64,000 bases of DNA, taken from contig JAXGYX010000001.1 in assembly GCA_040772065.1 (NCBI GenBank), forward strand, positions 1,612,001 to 1,676,000, read 5' to 3'. This stretch comes from JAXGYX01 sp040772065 (lineage in GTDB: Bacteria > Bacillota > Clostridia > Saccharofermentanales > Fastidiosipilaceae). Shown piece by piece: positions 1-8,847 of this stretch; position 1 is the stretch's first letter, and each line of letters begins with the position of its first letter. Below the pieces are notes generated by a model. That model did no database searches and was not told the DNA's origin. It saw only the letters and a list, made by a program, of their open reading frames with translations. Made by a program: the position numbers and the translations under genes.

Positions 1-1173
1 GATGGCAAAGTTGGTTACCTCGAATTTGGTCCGGAAGACGCGCCATTGATCGCGGCGGTCTGCCACCTGGATGTGGTCCCCCCCGGACATTGGCCGGAGG
101 CGTTTCTTCCCAAGGTTACCGACACAAAAATCATCGGTCGGGGCTCGGCCGACAACAAAGGGCCCGCAGTGGCTGTTTTCTACGCGCTCAAAGCATTGAA
201 GGACGCGGGCTACCAGCCTAAGTGTCGTCTCCGTCTAATTTTAGGTCTGGACGAAGAATCCGGCTCTCAATGCATGGCGCACTATTGCGAGCACGCCGAA
301 TTGCCGGTAGCGGCTTTCACTCCAGACGCCAATTTTCCTGTCATCTCGGCCGAAAAGGGAATCATCGGGTTTAAAATTCATTATGAAGAGCCTGAGATAC
401 CCATGACCGCCAATGGATTGTTCCTGACCGCCATGGAAGGTGGCACAAAGGAAAATGTGGTGCCGGAACTATGTCGCTATGATCTTCGTGATCAGTCGGG
501 AAAGCGCTCAGCCCATTCCGTCAACGGAAAAGCCGCCCATGCAAGCACACCGGAGGAAGGACAAAACGCGATTTCCACAGCGCTGTGGGAATTGAAGGAA
601 CAGCAAATATCAAGTGAGTTCATCCAATGGTATACAGAGAATATCGGCTTTGAGACAAACGGCAAGTCGCTGGGCATCCAGGTGTCCGATGAGGTCTCAG
701 GCGAACTCACATTGAACATCGGCTTGGTGAAATTTGACGGCAAGACCTGGACTTTGTCCTGTGATCTGCGCTATCCCGTCACAACCGACGGGACTGAATT
801 TTTGTCCACCATCCAACAAAGCGCCGCCGCGATCGGCGGTTCCATCAATTTGGGTGAAATCAGTCACGCCCTGCCCTTGAATTTGCCACACGAGCACCCC
901 CTTGTGCGCACACTGACCGAGGTCTACAACGAGCAGACCGGATCGGCACTCCGCCCGATCGGCATTGGAGGAGGGACATATGCGCGTGCGCTGCCAAACA
1001 CGGTCGCCTTTGGGGCGGTGTTCCCGGGCGAAACAGTGAACATGCATCAAAATGATGAGCAGGTGTCGATTGAATCCTTGTTGAGAGCATCAAACATCTA
1101 CCGCAGCGCATTCCTCAAACTGGATTCCGTCTATGGAGCGGCTAAAGAATCAGAGCCCGGCGATCCGGACTGA
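1..1173 (+). CDS. pepV: PepV-type M20 dipeptidase, 5' end outside window
   Basis: Zinc-dependent dipeptidase of the M20/PepV family, expected to cleave dipeptides in the cytoplasm. The reading frame is open from base 1, so the start codon lies upstream; 390 residues are visible of a family that is usually about 460-470. Expected metal and catalytic motifs are present in order: HLDVVPPG (visible residues 22-29), GRGSADNKGP (about 47-56), GLDEESG (about 82-88), the Asp of FTPDANFP, and the C-terminal His in NMHQNDE (about 347). The lid domain lies between them. It is the only plus-strand gene in the first 17 kb and is followed by a hairpin. Succinyl-diaminopimelate desuccinylase is a related alternative, but the length and the NMHQNDE ending favour PepV. 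Confidence 0.9.
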   Translation, partial: DGKVGYLEFGPEDAPLIAAVCHLDVVPPGHWPEAFLPKVTDTKIIGRGSADNKGPAVAVFYALKALKDAGYQPKCRLRLILGLDEESGSQCMAHYCEHAELPVAAFTPDANFPVISAEKGIIGFKIHYEEPEIPMTANGLFLTAMEGGTKENVVPELCRYDLRDQSGKRSAHSVNGKAAHASTPEEGQNAISTALWELKEQQISSEFIQWYTENIGFETNGKSLGIQVSDEVSGELTLNIGLVKFDGKTWTLSCDLRYPVTTDGTEFLSTIQQSAAAIGGSINLGEISHALPLNLPHEHPLVRTLTEVYNEQTGSALRPIGIGGGTYARALPNTVAFGAVFPGETVNMHQNDEQVSIESLLRASNIYRSAFLKLDSVYGAAKESEPGDPD

Positions 1174-1268
1174 GCTTGCTTATCAATAGTAATTAATCCT
1201 CGTGAAGAATCATTGTCATTTATTGTCATGTACGGGTGCATGCGTTACCAAACAATATACGAAGACGC

Positions 1269-1307
1269 ACAATGGGCCTTGAAGCAACAAAGATCAAGGC
1301 CCATTGT
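1269..1307. terminator. Hairpin between pepV and the YD-repeat gene
   Basis: A perfect 14-bp inverted repeat (1269-1282 with 1294-1307) around an 11-nt loop. Only a short T-run follows on the plus strand, so termination of pepV is probable but not certain. It could also serve the convergent gene ending at 1385. Confidence 0.55.
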
Positions 1308-1384
1308 TTGACAAATCCCATATACCATCATCGTTCAAGTTGGAAGAAATTCCCAGGACATCCTTATGCCTGCCTCCTCATCCG

Positions 1385-2719
1385 TCACTCAAGGGGCCAA
1401 GGCCAAATCTCATTGTCTGATAAACTCCACGGATTAAACCATTCATCGCCCAATGAGATCACGTCATCATCAACCGCGATTAACTCATACTCGAAATTTT
1501 CGATGGCAATGTATGAATCAAAACTCCCATTATTCTCATAGGTCCTTTTACTAATCAGGTTGCCACTTTCGTCATAATCATATATAACGACTACCGACGC
1601 TCCTCCCAGAAGACCTAGATTATCATCTCGTCCATTACTATGGCGTGTCACCGCGCTGACCCTACCCAGATCATCGTATTCATAATCACGCCAAAAATTA
1701 AATTCAACACCGTAGAGAGCCACACTAATTTTCTCTTGAATCAATAATCCCTCTTCATAAATATATTCACGGATTTCATAGTCATCTTCTAAAGAAGTTA
1801 TTTTTCGGACAAGATTGCCCTCCATGTCATAATCGTATGTTCTCTCAATGGTCAGCCAATCAGCATCTACATCAGCTCTCGCATCAGGTCTTCTTGGATA
1901 ACGCATTATTTCCCTTACAACCCTTGCTGAATCATCGTATTCATATTTTGTAGTCGTTGCCTGCGGAGTGAGAATGTCATTAGCCAGATCACTAAAGAAA
2001 AAATAATGGTAGGATGAGCCAATTAGCTTACCGGTATCGTCGTATTCATATTCATACCAATTATCTCTTTCTCTTTGATGAGGATCATCTATATAGTTGG
2101 AGCGATTGGTCCGAATCCTCCGACCGTCCTCATTATAGATATACTCAAAAAACTCCGAAATATCATGATTGGTATCATCTGAAAAACTGACAGCCTGAGC
2201 AACAAGAACAAATCGCTCATCGGTTCCAATCTCATCCGAAGCTGATGTCATACTTGTCGAAGGACTGCTCCTTGTGGGTAAATCATTTAAACTTCCCGCC
2301 TCACCCCGCTCGGCGGTTAACCGGTCGAACATCGCAATGATCGTAGGGTTATCCGGCAATCTTTCCAAACCTATTTGCAATACTTCAACGGCTTTATTGA
2401 CATCACCCAGTTCGAATTTTGCTTCCGCAAGACCCGTATATCCACGTGGATTCATCGGCTCGACATCAATCACTTTGTTAAAAACAACAGTTGCCTGTCT
2501 GTATTTCATATCAAACAAGTACTTCTCGCCTTGGTCGAGCAACTCGGTGGTGGACATCCTTTCTAAATTTCCAGCCCTATTTAAACTAATGCCAATGATG
2601 ATCGCCAACGCCACCAAAATAATTCCCACGACAGTGACAGCGACGATAATCAGCGGTTTCTTCGTCTGATTGGGTTGTGCCCGGTTAACAAGTGGAGTTG
2701 GCATTATGTTTCTATTCAT
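1385..2719 (-). CDS. Membrane-anchored TPR protein with YD-type repeats
   Basis: Unrecognised protein of 444 aa. A short N-terminal cytoplasmic segment is followed by one hydrophobic helix (about residues 23-46). Next comes a TPR-like helical region (about 54-125, including LDQGEKYLFDMKYRQA and PMNPRGYTGLAEAKFELGD), a Ser/Thr-rich linker, then a C-terminal half with about seven repeats of the form Y-x-Y-D/E-x-x-G-x-L/V, e.g. YEYDDTGKLIGS, YDYDMEGNLVRK, YEYDDLGRVSAV, YDYDESGNLISK. These resemble the YD repeats of RHS/wall-associated proteins, usually extracellular. The gene is visibly more AT-rich than its neighbours, which may mean acquisition by transfer. The Shine-Dalgarno before the chosen ATG (AAAGGA) is rather distant; an ATG at 2704 is also possible. 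No function can be assigned; a surface or envelope role is an inference. Confidence 0.82.
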   Translation of the reverse strand: MNRNIMPTPLVNRAQPNQTKKPLIIVAVTVVGIILVALAIIIGISLNRAGNLERMSTTELLDQGEKYLFDMKYRQATVVFNKVIDVEPMNPRGYTGLAEAKFELGDVNKAVEVLQIGLERLPDNPTIIAMFDRLTAERGEAGSLNDLPTRSSPSTSMTSASDEIGTDERFVLVAQAVSFSDDTNHDISEFFEYIYNEDGRRIRTNRSNYIDDPHQRERDNWYEYEYDDTGKLIGSSYHYFFFSDLANDILTPQATTTKYEYDDSARVVREIMRYPRRPDARADVDADWLTIERTYDYDMEGNLVRKITSLEDDYEIREYIYEEGLLIQEKISVALYGVEFNFWRDYEYDDLGRVSAVTRHSNGRDDNLGLLGGASVVVIYDYDESGNLISKRTYENNGSFDSYIAIENFEYELIAVDDDVISLGDEWFNPWSLSDNEIWPWPLE

Positions 2720-2857
2720 TTAGCGATCCGTCCTTTCTTAATTTAAAGAAAAAGCGCAAGCAGTTCGAGGCCTTGTACGTTCTCAAATCTTGTCATTGAT
2801 AGAATACCTTAAAGCTCTCAACTTAACGATACTCCAACAGTCTTCTCATTCGTCAAG

Positions 2858-2908
2858 TCAAGGAAAAGACACATTGTCTGAGAATATCCAAGGATTGTGT
2901 CACTCATC
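2858..2908 (-). pseudogene. Degenerate copy of the 3' end of the YD-repeat gene
   Basis: Read on the minus strand, these 51 bases align with the last codons of the neighbouring 1385-2719 gene (1394-1447). By hand count 36 of 51 positions match. The translation DE-stop-HNPWIFSDNVSFP parallels the intact tail DEWFNPWSLSDNEIWPWP but contains a stop. It sits between that gene's start and the ispH-rpsA terminator. It looks like the remnant of a duplicated or deleted paralog. The rest of the 2720-3040 gap holds only this fragment and the terminator. Confidence 0.4.
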
Positions 2909-2933
2909 ATTGTCATAGGCAGATCGCGTACCC

Positions 2934-2970
2934 CAAAAAAACCTGCCGAGTGTGACACCCGGCAGGTTTT
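2934..2970 (-). terminator. Rho-independent terminator of ispH-rpsA
   Basis: On the minus strand an 8-bp stem (ACCTGCCG with CGGCAGGT, 2941-2948 and 2960-2967) is followed by seven consecutive T. It lies about 70 bp downstream of the ispH-rpsA stop codon. Confidence 0.9.
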
Positions 2971-3040
2971 AAATGTACAAACTATTAAGATTTCAGGCTG
3001 TGCGCGGTTCGTTAACCGTTCTGCGAAGACTCACTCAAAA

Positions 3041-5341
3041 TTAAGCGTCCTCTCCAGCTTGCTCTTCAGATTCAACAACTTCGCTGACCTCTTCGTCCTC
3101 GGCGACATCCGCCACCTCGACGCCCTCGTCAACATCGACGCTTTCCTCAACCTCCGCGGCTTCGTCAGCATCAACGGACTCTTCCACCTCGACCTCAACC
3201 TCGGCCTCGGCATCAGCTTCCACTTCGCCCTCAACGAAATCTGCGTCCTCCCGGACCTCAACTTCTTCCACATCGTCCGAAGTCTCCTCTGTCACATCCA
3301 CATCCTCTGAATCGACATAGGACATCGGCAGATCATCATCGTCCGCCTGTTCCTCGCTCTCCATTTCAGGATTGATCAAGGTGTCGATCGGAGCGACGTC
3401 TTTTATGCTGACGCTGATACGGCGGGTCTCATTGGAAACTTCCAGCACACGCACGTCGACTTCCATACCCTCAACCAAAACCTCATCCGGTTTGTTCAAC
3501 CGACGATTGGAGATCTGAGAGATGTGGCACAGAGCGTCAACGCCCTGGTCAATTTCAATAAACGCGCCAAACGGGAACATGCGAACCACGTTGCCGTGCA
3601 CGATCGAACCCACCGGGAACCGCTCTTCAATATTGTTGTACGGATCGTCCTCGATGCGCTTGAATCCAAGAGAGATTCGCTTTCTCTCCTCGTCAAAATC
3701 TTTGACATATACCTGAATGGTATCGCCGACTTTCACCACCTCGGACGGGTGCTTGATACGCTTCCAGGACAACTCGGAAATATGAACCAGTCCGTCCACG
3801 CCGCCAATATCGACAAACGCGCCGAAATCGGTAAGGTTGCGCACGATACCATCGTAGATGTCGCCGACCGCGATGTTCGCCCAGACGCCCTCCGCTTTCG
3901 CTTTGCGCTCATGGTTCAACAGCGCCCGTCTGGAACCGGAGACACGCAAACGGCGCTTGTCCGGATCAAACTGGGTAACCAGGATATCGAAGCTCTCGCC
4001 ACGATATGGCTCAAGGTCGTCCACCGTACCCATTTCCAACTGGGTGCGATGCACATAAATATCAACACCGCCATAGGACGCGATCACGCCATCCTTGACC
4101 ACGTTGACAACCTTGACGTTGATAGGTTCTTTGTCATTGAAAGCTTCCTCAACCAGATTTCTGTACTTCGCGAAGTCGACTTTCGCCTTGGAAAGAAGAA
4201 TTTCCTTGCCGTTCTCCGTGCTGCGAATGCTACGCACATAGACGTCAATCTGCGTTTTCTCCTCGATGGCCAAGTCCAAATCAAAATCGGGATTGTTATC
4301 GAATTCATGACGAGGAATGCGACCTTCTGTCTTATCTCTGACATCGACATAGACATTCTCATCATCGTAGCGGACAATAACACCTTTTACCGTCGCGCCT
4401 CTGTGAAGCTGCGGAATGTTGTCAATAAAATCAGTAAAACTGATATCCCCCATGTCCTGCTGCAAATCCTGCTCATTCATCGTCTCGTTTTCATCCATTA
4501 TGTGAAAAACCTCCATGATAATACTTTCCGGTGAGGACGCACCTGCCGTTATGCCGATTCGCTTACCGGAAAAGTCACGCTCCGCCAGCAACTGATGCAA
4601 ATCGTCAATACCCTCAATCAGATGGGTATCACCGCATTCGCCACGGCAGATATCAAGAAGTTTCACTGTGTTGGAACTATGGTTGCTGCCTATGACCAAC
4701 ATCACATCGGAATGTGATGCGAGTGCTTCCGCTTCCCTTTGTCTGTTTTCCGTAGCATTACATATTGTATCAAAAGAATGTAAATTTGCAATTGATTTTC
4801 GTAATGTCGACAATATCACCGCAAAGTTGCTCACCGAAAACGTCGTCTGCGCGACCAGCGTCCAGTCATCATCACCAAAATCAAAACGTTCCGCCTGCTC
4901 AGTGGTTTGAATGATCACCGCGGAATTGTCGCACTCGCCATTGATACCGATGACCTCAGGGTGGTTCGGATCACCTACTATAATGATCCGCTCTCCTCTT
5001 TCGTGAGCTTCTTTGACTAACTTGTGAATGTGCTTGACATAGCCACAAGTACAGTCGATCACCACACAGTCCTTTTCTTTCAATCTTCGCACTTCCTGCG
5101 GCGTGACGCCGTGCGCACGGATGATCACTTTGGCACCGTCCGGAATATCCTCAATGGAGGTCGCCAGCCGCGCTCCACGCTCAGCCAGGTCACCCATCAC
5201 CAGGCGATTATGAATCAGTTCACCATACATATAAATCGGACCATTTTCGCCATCTTGTTCTTCCAACAATTGGTACGCGGTCTGAACGGCGTAGTCCACG
5301 CCCCTACAAAATCCGGCGGAACGAGCCATTTTAACACTCAT
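3041..5341 (-). CDS. ispH: IspH-ribosomal protein S1 fusion
   Basis: Single 766-aa polypeptide. Residues 1-280 are IspH, the [4Fe-4S] reductase making IPP and DMAPP from HMBPP in the MEP isoprenoid pathway. The three cluster cysteines are visible at Cys12 (GFCRGV), Cys99 (DCTCGYV) and Cys194 (DTICNAT), with HPEVIG and TAGASSPE motifs. From about 300 onward there are four S1 RNA-binding domains (about 300-370, 388-455, 475-545, 560-632; e.g. GAFVDIGGVDGLVHISELSW). A tail of roughly 105 residues, almost entirely Asp, Glu, Val and Ala, ends the protein. The IspH-S1 fusion is a known arrangement in Clostridia, here next to plsC and cmk as usual. The start overlaps the plsC stop by 4 nt (ATGA), so expression is probably coupled. 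The long acidic tail is unusual. Confidence 0.95.
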   Translation of the reverse strand: MSVKMARSAGFCRGVDYAVQTAYQLLEEQDGENGPIYMYGELIHNRLVMGDLAERGARLATSIEDIPDGAKVIIRAHGVTPQEVRRLKEKDCVVIDCTCGYVKHIHKLVKEAHERGERIIIVGDPNHPEVIGINGECDNSAVIIQTTEQAERFDFGDDDWTLVAQTTFSVSNFAVILSTLRKSIANLHSFDTICNATENRQREAEALASHSDVMLVIGSNHSSNTVKLLDICRGECGDTHLIEGIDDLHQLLAERDFSGKRIGITAGASSPESIIMEVFHIMDENETMNEQDLQQDMGDISFTDFIDNIPQLHRGATVKGVIVRYDDENVYVDVRDKTEGRIPRHEFDNNPDFDLDLAIEEKTQIDVYVRSIRSTENGKEILLSKAKVDFAKYRNLVEEAFNDKEPINVKVVNVVKDGVIASYGGVDIYVHRTQLEMGTVDDLEPYRGESFDILVTQFDPDKRRLRVSGSRRALLNHERKAKAEGVWANIAVGDIYDGIVRNLTDFGAFVDIGGVDGLVHISELSWKRIKHPSEVVKVGDTIQVYVKDFDEERKRISLGFKRIEDDPYNNIEERFPVGSIVHGNVVRMFPFGAFIEIDQGVDALCHISQISNRRLNKPDEVLVEGMEVDVRVLEVSNETRRISVSIKDVAPIDTLINPEMESEEQADDDDLPMSYVDSEDVDVTEETSDDVEEVEVREDADFVEGEVEADAEAEVEVEVEESVDADEAAEVEESVDVDEGVEVADVAEDEEVSEVVESEEQAGEDA

Positions 5342-6093
5342 AAATCAGTCACCTTCGATCTCTTGCTGTCGGTTTGGGTTTTAAGCTCGGCAAGTTCCTC
5401 CATCGAATAGGCGATACTGGCCGGTGGCGTGGCGGTATCGGGATGGTCGCCCAGATCATAAATAAATCTCATCAGATCCTCGTTCATCCGCTCCCTCAAC
5501 TCTTTGGAATTCGCTCCCTTGGGCATCGGCCTCAGATACATGGGTTTACCAAAGACCACATCTACCCGGCCAAATAGTCTGAACTTGCCTTTGATGCAGA
5601 CCGGAACCACAGGAGCTTTTAGTTTTGTGGCGAACAACATCGTGCCCGAATGGGCGGGGTAGTCCTCCCGCCTGGACTCATCTTTGACCCTGGTACCTTG
5701 CGGAAACATCATAACGTGTTTGTTTCTCCGCAACAGGCCCATAATTTCACGCACAGATCCCATGCCGACATTGTCACGGTCCATCTGCACCGCGCCCCAC
5801 CAGGGCAGAAAACGAGAGCCGATCCAACTATTGTATAGTTCTTTTTTCGCGACGAAATAAAACCAAGGCTCAACATTCACGCACAGAGCGGGAATGTCCA
5901 GCAAGCTTTTATGATTGGCGATGACCAGCGCCGGTCCCTCGACAGGTAAATTTTCTTTATTAATATAACGAATACGAAAAAACAGATGCAAAAAAAGATT
6001 GATTGAGCGCTTGATAAATAATCGCATGCCACGATTCATATTGTCCGGCAGTTCTTTTTTGTTCGATCTCGTCGCTTTTTTATCCTTATCCAT
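5338..6093 (-). CDS. plsC: 1-acyl-sn-glycerol-3-phosphate acyltransferase
   Basis: 251-aa PlsC-family acyltransferase that converts lysophosphatidate to phosphatidate at the membrane in phospholipid synthesis. The catalytic NHX4D motif is NHKSLLD. Motif III reads FPQGTR (commonly FPEGTR), and PVVPVCIKG fits motif IV. There is an amphipathic or hydrophobic stretch near residues 25-45. It lies in a translationally coupled cluster, overlapping cmk by 8 nt upstream and ispH by 4 nt downstream. The C-terminal 40 residues are polar and variable. Confidence 0.92.
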   Translation of the reverse strand: MDKDKKATRSNKKELPDNMNRGMRLFIKRSINLFLHLFFRIRYINKENLPVEGPALVIANHKSLLDIPALCVNVEPWFYFVAKKELYNSWIGSRFLPWWGAVQMDRDNVGMGSVREIMGLLRRNKHVMMFPQGTRVKDESRREDYPAHSGTMLFATKLKAPVVPVCIKGKFRLFGRVDVVFGKPMYLRPMPKGANSKELRERMNEDLMRFIYDLGDHPDTATPPASIAYSMEELAELKTQTDSKRSKVTDL

Positions 6094-6778
6094 GCCGCCC
6101 CGTTCCCTCGATAAACTTAGATACCAAATCCAACACCGCGTTCACTGTCTCCTCCACGTCCATCTCGGTCGTGTCCAAACAAACCGCGTCCTTCGCGCAA
6201 ACCAGGGGGGCGAACGAACGGTTGGTGTCTTGGTGGTCTCGATAGTTCAGATCCGCCAACACGCTTTCGTAGCTGGCTTCCTCACCTCTTTCCCTCAGTT
6301 CGGCATAGCGTCTGGCGGCTCGTTCCTTGACGCTGGCGGTGAGAAAGATTTTTACATTTGCATCCGGCAACACATAAGACCCGATGTCCCTTCCGTCCAT
6401 CACAACACTGCGATTGGACGCAATGTCGCGCTGTGCCTTCACCAGCATCAAGCGACAGGCGGAAACCGCGGAGATGTCGGATGCCCAAACCGAGATTTCC
6501 GGTGTGCGAATCAGCTCTGTCACATCCTCATCATCCAAAAAAACATGTTGTTCATCATCGACAAAACGCACATCGACTTTGGTTTGTCCCAACATCTCCT
6601 CGATACCGGGCACATCCTCTTTCTTCAATCCCAACCGACTCGCCTTGAGCCCACAGGCGCGGTACATCGCTCCGGTGTCCAAGTAGAGTATGTTCAATCT
6701 GTCAGCGACCCGCCTGGCCACAGTGCTTTTTCCCGCCCCTCCGGGGCCATCGATCGCGATGGCGATGATTTGTTTCAT
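6086..6778 (-). CDS. cmk: Cytidylate kinase
   Basis: 230-aa (d)CMP kinase that phosphorylates CMP and dCMP with ATP in pyrimidine nucleotide recycling. The P-loop GPGGAGKST is at about residues 11-19, followed by LDTGAMYRA. The substrate-binding segment VVMDGRDIGSYVLPDA and the lid region YRDHQDTNRSFAPL are also typical. Length is normal. It is first in the cmk-plsC-ispH-rpsA cluster, whose order is widely conserved in Clostridia; stop and start codons overlap plsC. Confidence 0.96.
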   Translation of the reverse strand: MKQIIAIAIDGPGGAGKSTVARRVADRLNILYLDTGAMYRACGLKASRLGLKKEDVPGIEEMLGQTKVDVRFVDDEQHVFLDDEDVTELIRTPEISVWASDISAVSACRLMLVKAQRDIASNRSVVMDGRDIGSYVLPDANVKIFLTASVKERAARRYAELRERGEEASYESVLADLNYRDHQDTNRSFAPLVCAKDAVCLDTTEMDVEETVNAVLDLVSKFIEGTGRHG

Positions 6779-6866
6779 AGAGTCTTCTCCGTCCGTTGTT
6801 CGGTGTGATCGTTCAGCCGATGATCCTATTATTTGGTTTTATTTCTTGACAACCGTCAGAAAACAC

Positions 6867-7313
6867 TTAAATCACGCGATGTCCCAAACCGATGGCGACT
6901 TCGTCCAAATGCAGCAATCCAACTGCGAAAAACGCGCAGACACAGACATGGTCGTCATATCTGGCAATACCGATTTTTCCACCGATGCTCAGACCCGCCG
7001 CCTTACTCATCAACTGTGTGGCCGCTTCGTGAGCCGCTCCGGCGATCGCTCCTTCTTCCGCGTGAGTCAATGAAATCACTCCCTCGCGGCGAGCGGCGAC
7101 GACCGCCCGCTCAATGATCGTCGCGACGGACTCTAAGTATTCTCCACCAAAATCAGCCGCCGCTCCTCTCGTTCCGCTTTGTTTATACGCTTCGATCAGC
7201 GACCGTTCCTCCTCGCGGTCGGCGCTGATCGCCAGCCGAACCGCGGCCGCCGCCACCTGCTTGCTGGTATTTGATTTCTCAGAAGGATATATGTTGTTCC
7301 GCATTGTCGACAT
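6867..7313 (-). CDS. HutP-like protein
   Basis: 148-aa protein resembling the HutP family of Clostridia. Bacillus HutP is an RNA-binding antiterminator that responds to histidine and Mg2+. Recognisable stretches are VERAVVAARREGV-type (here ERAVVAARREGVISLTH), GAIAGAAHEAA, GGKIGIARYDDH and the C-terminal EVAIGLGHRVI, which parallels the HutP ending GVGINHI. No histidine-utilisation genes are near, so the ligand and RNA target here are unknown. Its start lies inside the 3' end of the rpiR-family gene (35-nt overlap), with a good GAGGTG ribosome-binding site, so the two are probably co-translated. An alternative start is at 7304. Confidence 0.75.
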   Translation of the reverse strand: MSTMRNNIYPSEKSNTSKQVAAAAVRLAISADREEERSLIEAYKQSGTRGAAADFGGEYLESVATIIERAVVAARREGVISLTHAEEGAIAGAAHEAATQLMSKAAGLSIGGKIGIARYDDHVCVCAFFAVGLLHLDEVAIGLGHRVI

Positions 7314-8235
7314 TCGTCACCTCTTCTTCCTTCATGTCGTTCTCCATCAGTGGAGTCTTCCGCATAGAATCCTCCTCAAATCTCTTTTCGTAAACCGCGT
7401 ACTCATCCCAAATCATCTCTAACTTCTCCAAATGCTTGGTCAAGTTGTCTTTGCGCCGCATGGCGACCGCCGCGATCAGCGCGGTAATCGTGCTGAACGG
7501 AACGACCAGTGAATCGACAAACGCGATCATGTCGCTTGGCGCGACCAGCACGCAGTCGGCATGTTGGGTAAAAGGCGTGTCCTTCTTGTCTGTCAGCACA
7601 ATTGTCTGTCCACCCGCCGCCTGCGCATAGGCCAGCGCGTTCACAATGCGGGACGAATAACGCGGGAAGCTCATCACCACCAACACATCGCCTTCCTCGA
7701 TGGAGATCATCTGTTCCAGTATCTCGCTGCTGTTGCTCGACTCGATCAAATGTACCGAAGAGAAAATTTGATTTAAATAAAAATACATGAATGAGGCGAG
7801 GGAAGCTGAAGAGCGCACACCTAAAATATATATGGTCTTGGCCGCCAGCATCATGTCCACCGCCTGGTTGAAGGGCTGAACATCCTTTGTCTCCGCGACC
7901 TTGCGCAATCGTTCGGCGTCCATCAACAGCGCCGAGCTGTACAAGCTTTCGGCCGGTTCGCGAAGATGCGGCGACACCTTCATACGTTGAGCCGCGGTCA
8001 AATCTTCTTTGAGATCCTCCCGCAACATTTTTTGAAATTCCGGGAAGCCGGAATAACCCAGTTCCATCGCGAACCGCACGACGGTCGACTCGCTGACCTG
8101 ACTTGCCCGCCCCAACCTCGCGGCGGTCATGTAGGCAGCCTCTTCATAATAACCTAAAATAAAGTCCGCGATCGACTTCTGGCCCTTGCTCATACTGCCG
8201 TAACAATCGCGAATGTTTTGTAAAACACCATTCAT
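7279..8235 (-). CDS. MurR/RpiR-family transcriptional regulator
   Basis: 318-aa regulator with an N-terminal RpiR helix-turn-helix (about residues 1-75, SQVSESTVVRFAMELGYSGFPEFQ) and a SIS phosphosugar-binding domain (about 125-260, YILGVRSSASLASFMYFYLNQ and VVMSFPRYSSRIV). Members sense phosphorylated sugars and control sugar or amino-sugar genes; no such operon is adjacent, so the target is unknown. Start abuts the scpB stop codon directly. The C-terminal 35 residues are polar and overlap the hutP-like start. Confidence 0.9.
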   Translation of the reverse strand: MNGVLQNIRDCYGSMSKGQKSIADFILGYYEEAAYMTAARLGRASQVSESTVVRFAMELGYSGFPEFQKMLREDLKEDLTAAQRMKVSPHLREPAESLYSSALLMDAERLRKVAETKDVQPFNQAVDMMLAAKTIYILGVRSSASLASFMYFYLNQIFSSVHLIESSNSSEILEQMISIEEGDVLVVMSFPRYSSRIVNALAYAQAAGGQTIVLTDKKDTPFTQHADCVLVAPSDMIAFVDSLVVPFSTITALIAAVAMRRKDNLTKHLEKLEMIWDEYAVYEKRFEEDSMRKTPLMENDMKEEEVTNVDNAEQHISF

Positions 8236-8844
8236 CTACTCATCGTTCTCCCGCAGTGCCTGTTCAAAGTCTTGCAAAGTTCCGTACATCATCATTTCCA
8301 TCGGAGGCAATTCATCCACCGAGGTCAGACCCATCTCAAGCAAAAATCGATCGGTCGTGCCAAATAGAGACGGGCGCCCCGGCGCGTCCAGATTTCCCAC
8401 ACGCTCGATCAGGCCACGTTCCACCAGTCGGCCGATCACATTGTCGGAATTGACTCCGCGCACAGCCTCGATCTGCGCGCGGGTGACCGGTTGATTGTAG
8501 GCAATCACAGCAAGGGCCTCATAGGCGGCTTTTGAAAGTTTCGGGGCATGACGGGGTTCAAAAAGAGGTAACAAGGCTTCTTTCAGCTCCGCTTTGGTCG
8601 CCAGGCAATAGCGATCATTCAGCCGCCGCAGATTCAGTCCGGATGCCGGGTCGTTCTGTAATTTCAGCTCCAAATGCTCAAGGGCGGCGAGTTGATCCGC
8701 CTCGTCAAACTTTGTGATGTCCCTTAGGCGTGTCAGCGAAATCGGATCCCCCGCCGCGAACAACACCGCCTCGGTCACAGCGACCATAAAATTAAATTTC
8801 AATCTTTCGGATTCCACTAAATCAGTCAAATCGTTCGTCTCCAT
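8236..8844 (-). CDS. scpB: Segregation and condensation protein B
   Basis: 202-aa ScpB, the winged-helix kleisin-partner subunit of the SMC-ScpA-ScpB condensin that compacts and segregates the chromosome. It has tandem winged helices (about 15-95 and 100-170). The family hallmark is LSKAAYEALAVIAYNQPVTR followed by EAVRGVNSDNVIGRLVERGLI. It lies 3 nt from scpA upstream and directly against the rpiR-type gene downstream, in the usual scpA-scpB order. Confidence 0.95.
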   Translation of the reverse strand: METNDLTDLVESERLKFNFMVAVTEAVLFAAGDPISLTRLRDITKFDEADQLAALEHLELKLQNDPASGLNLRRLNDRYCLATKAELKEALLPLFEPRHAPKLSKAAYEALAVIAYNQPVTRAQIEAVRGVNSDNVIGRLVERGLIERVGNLDAPGRPSLFGTTDRFLLEMGLTSVDELPPMEMMMYGTLQDFEQALRENDE

Positions 8845-8847
8845 TGA

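Noticed and set aside
3524..4534. Open frame of 336 codons on the plus strand opposite ispH-rpsA
   Set aside because: Antisense shadow of the S1 domains with no recognisable protein features.
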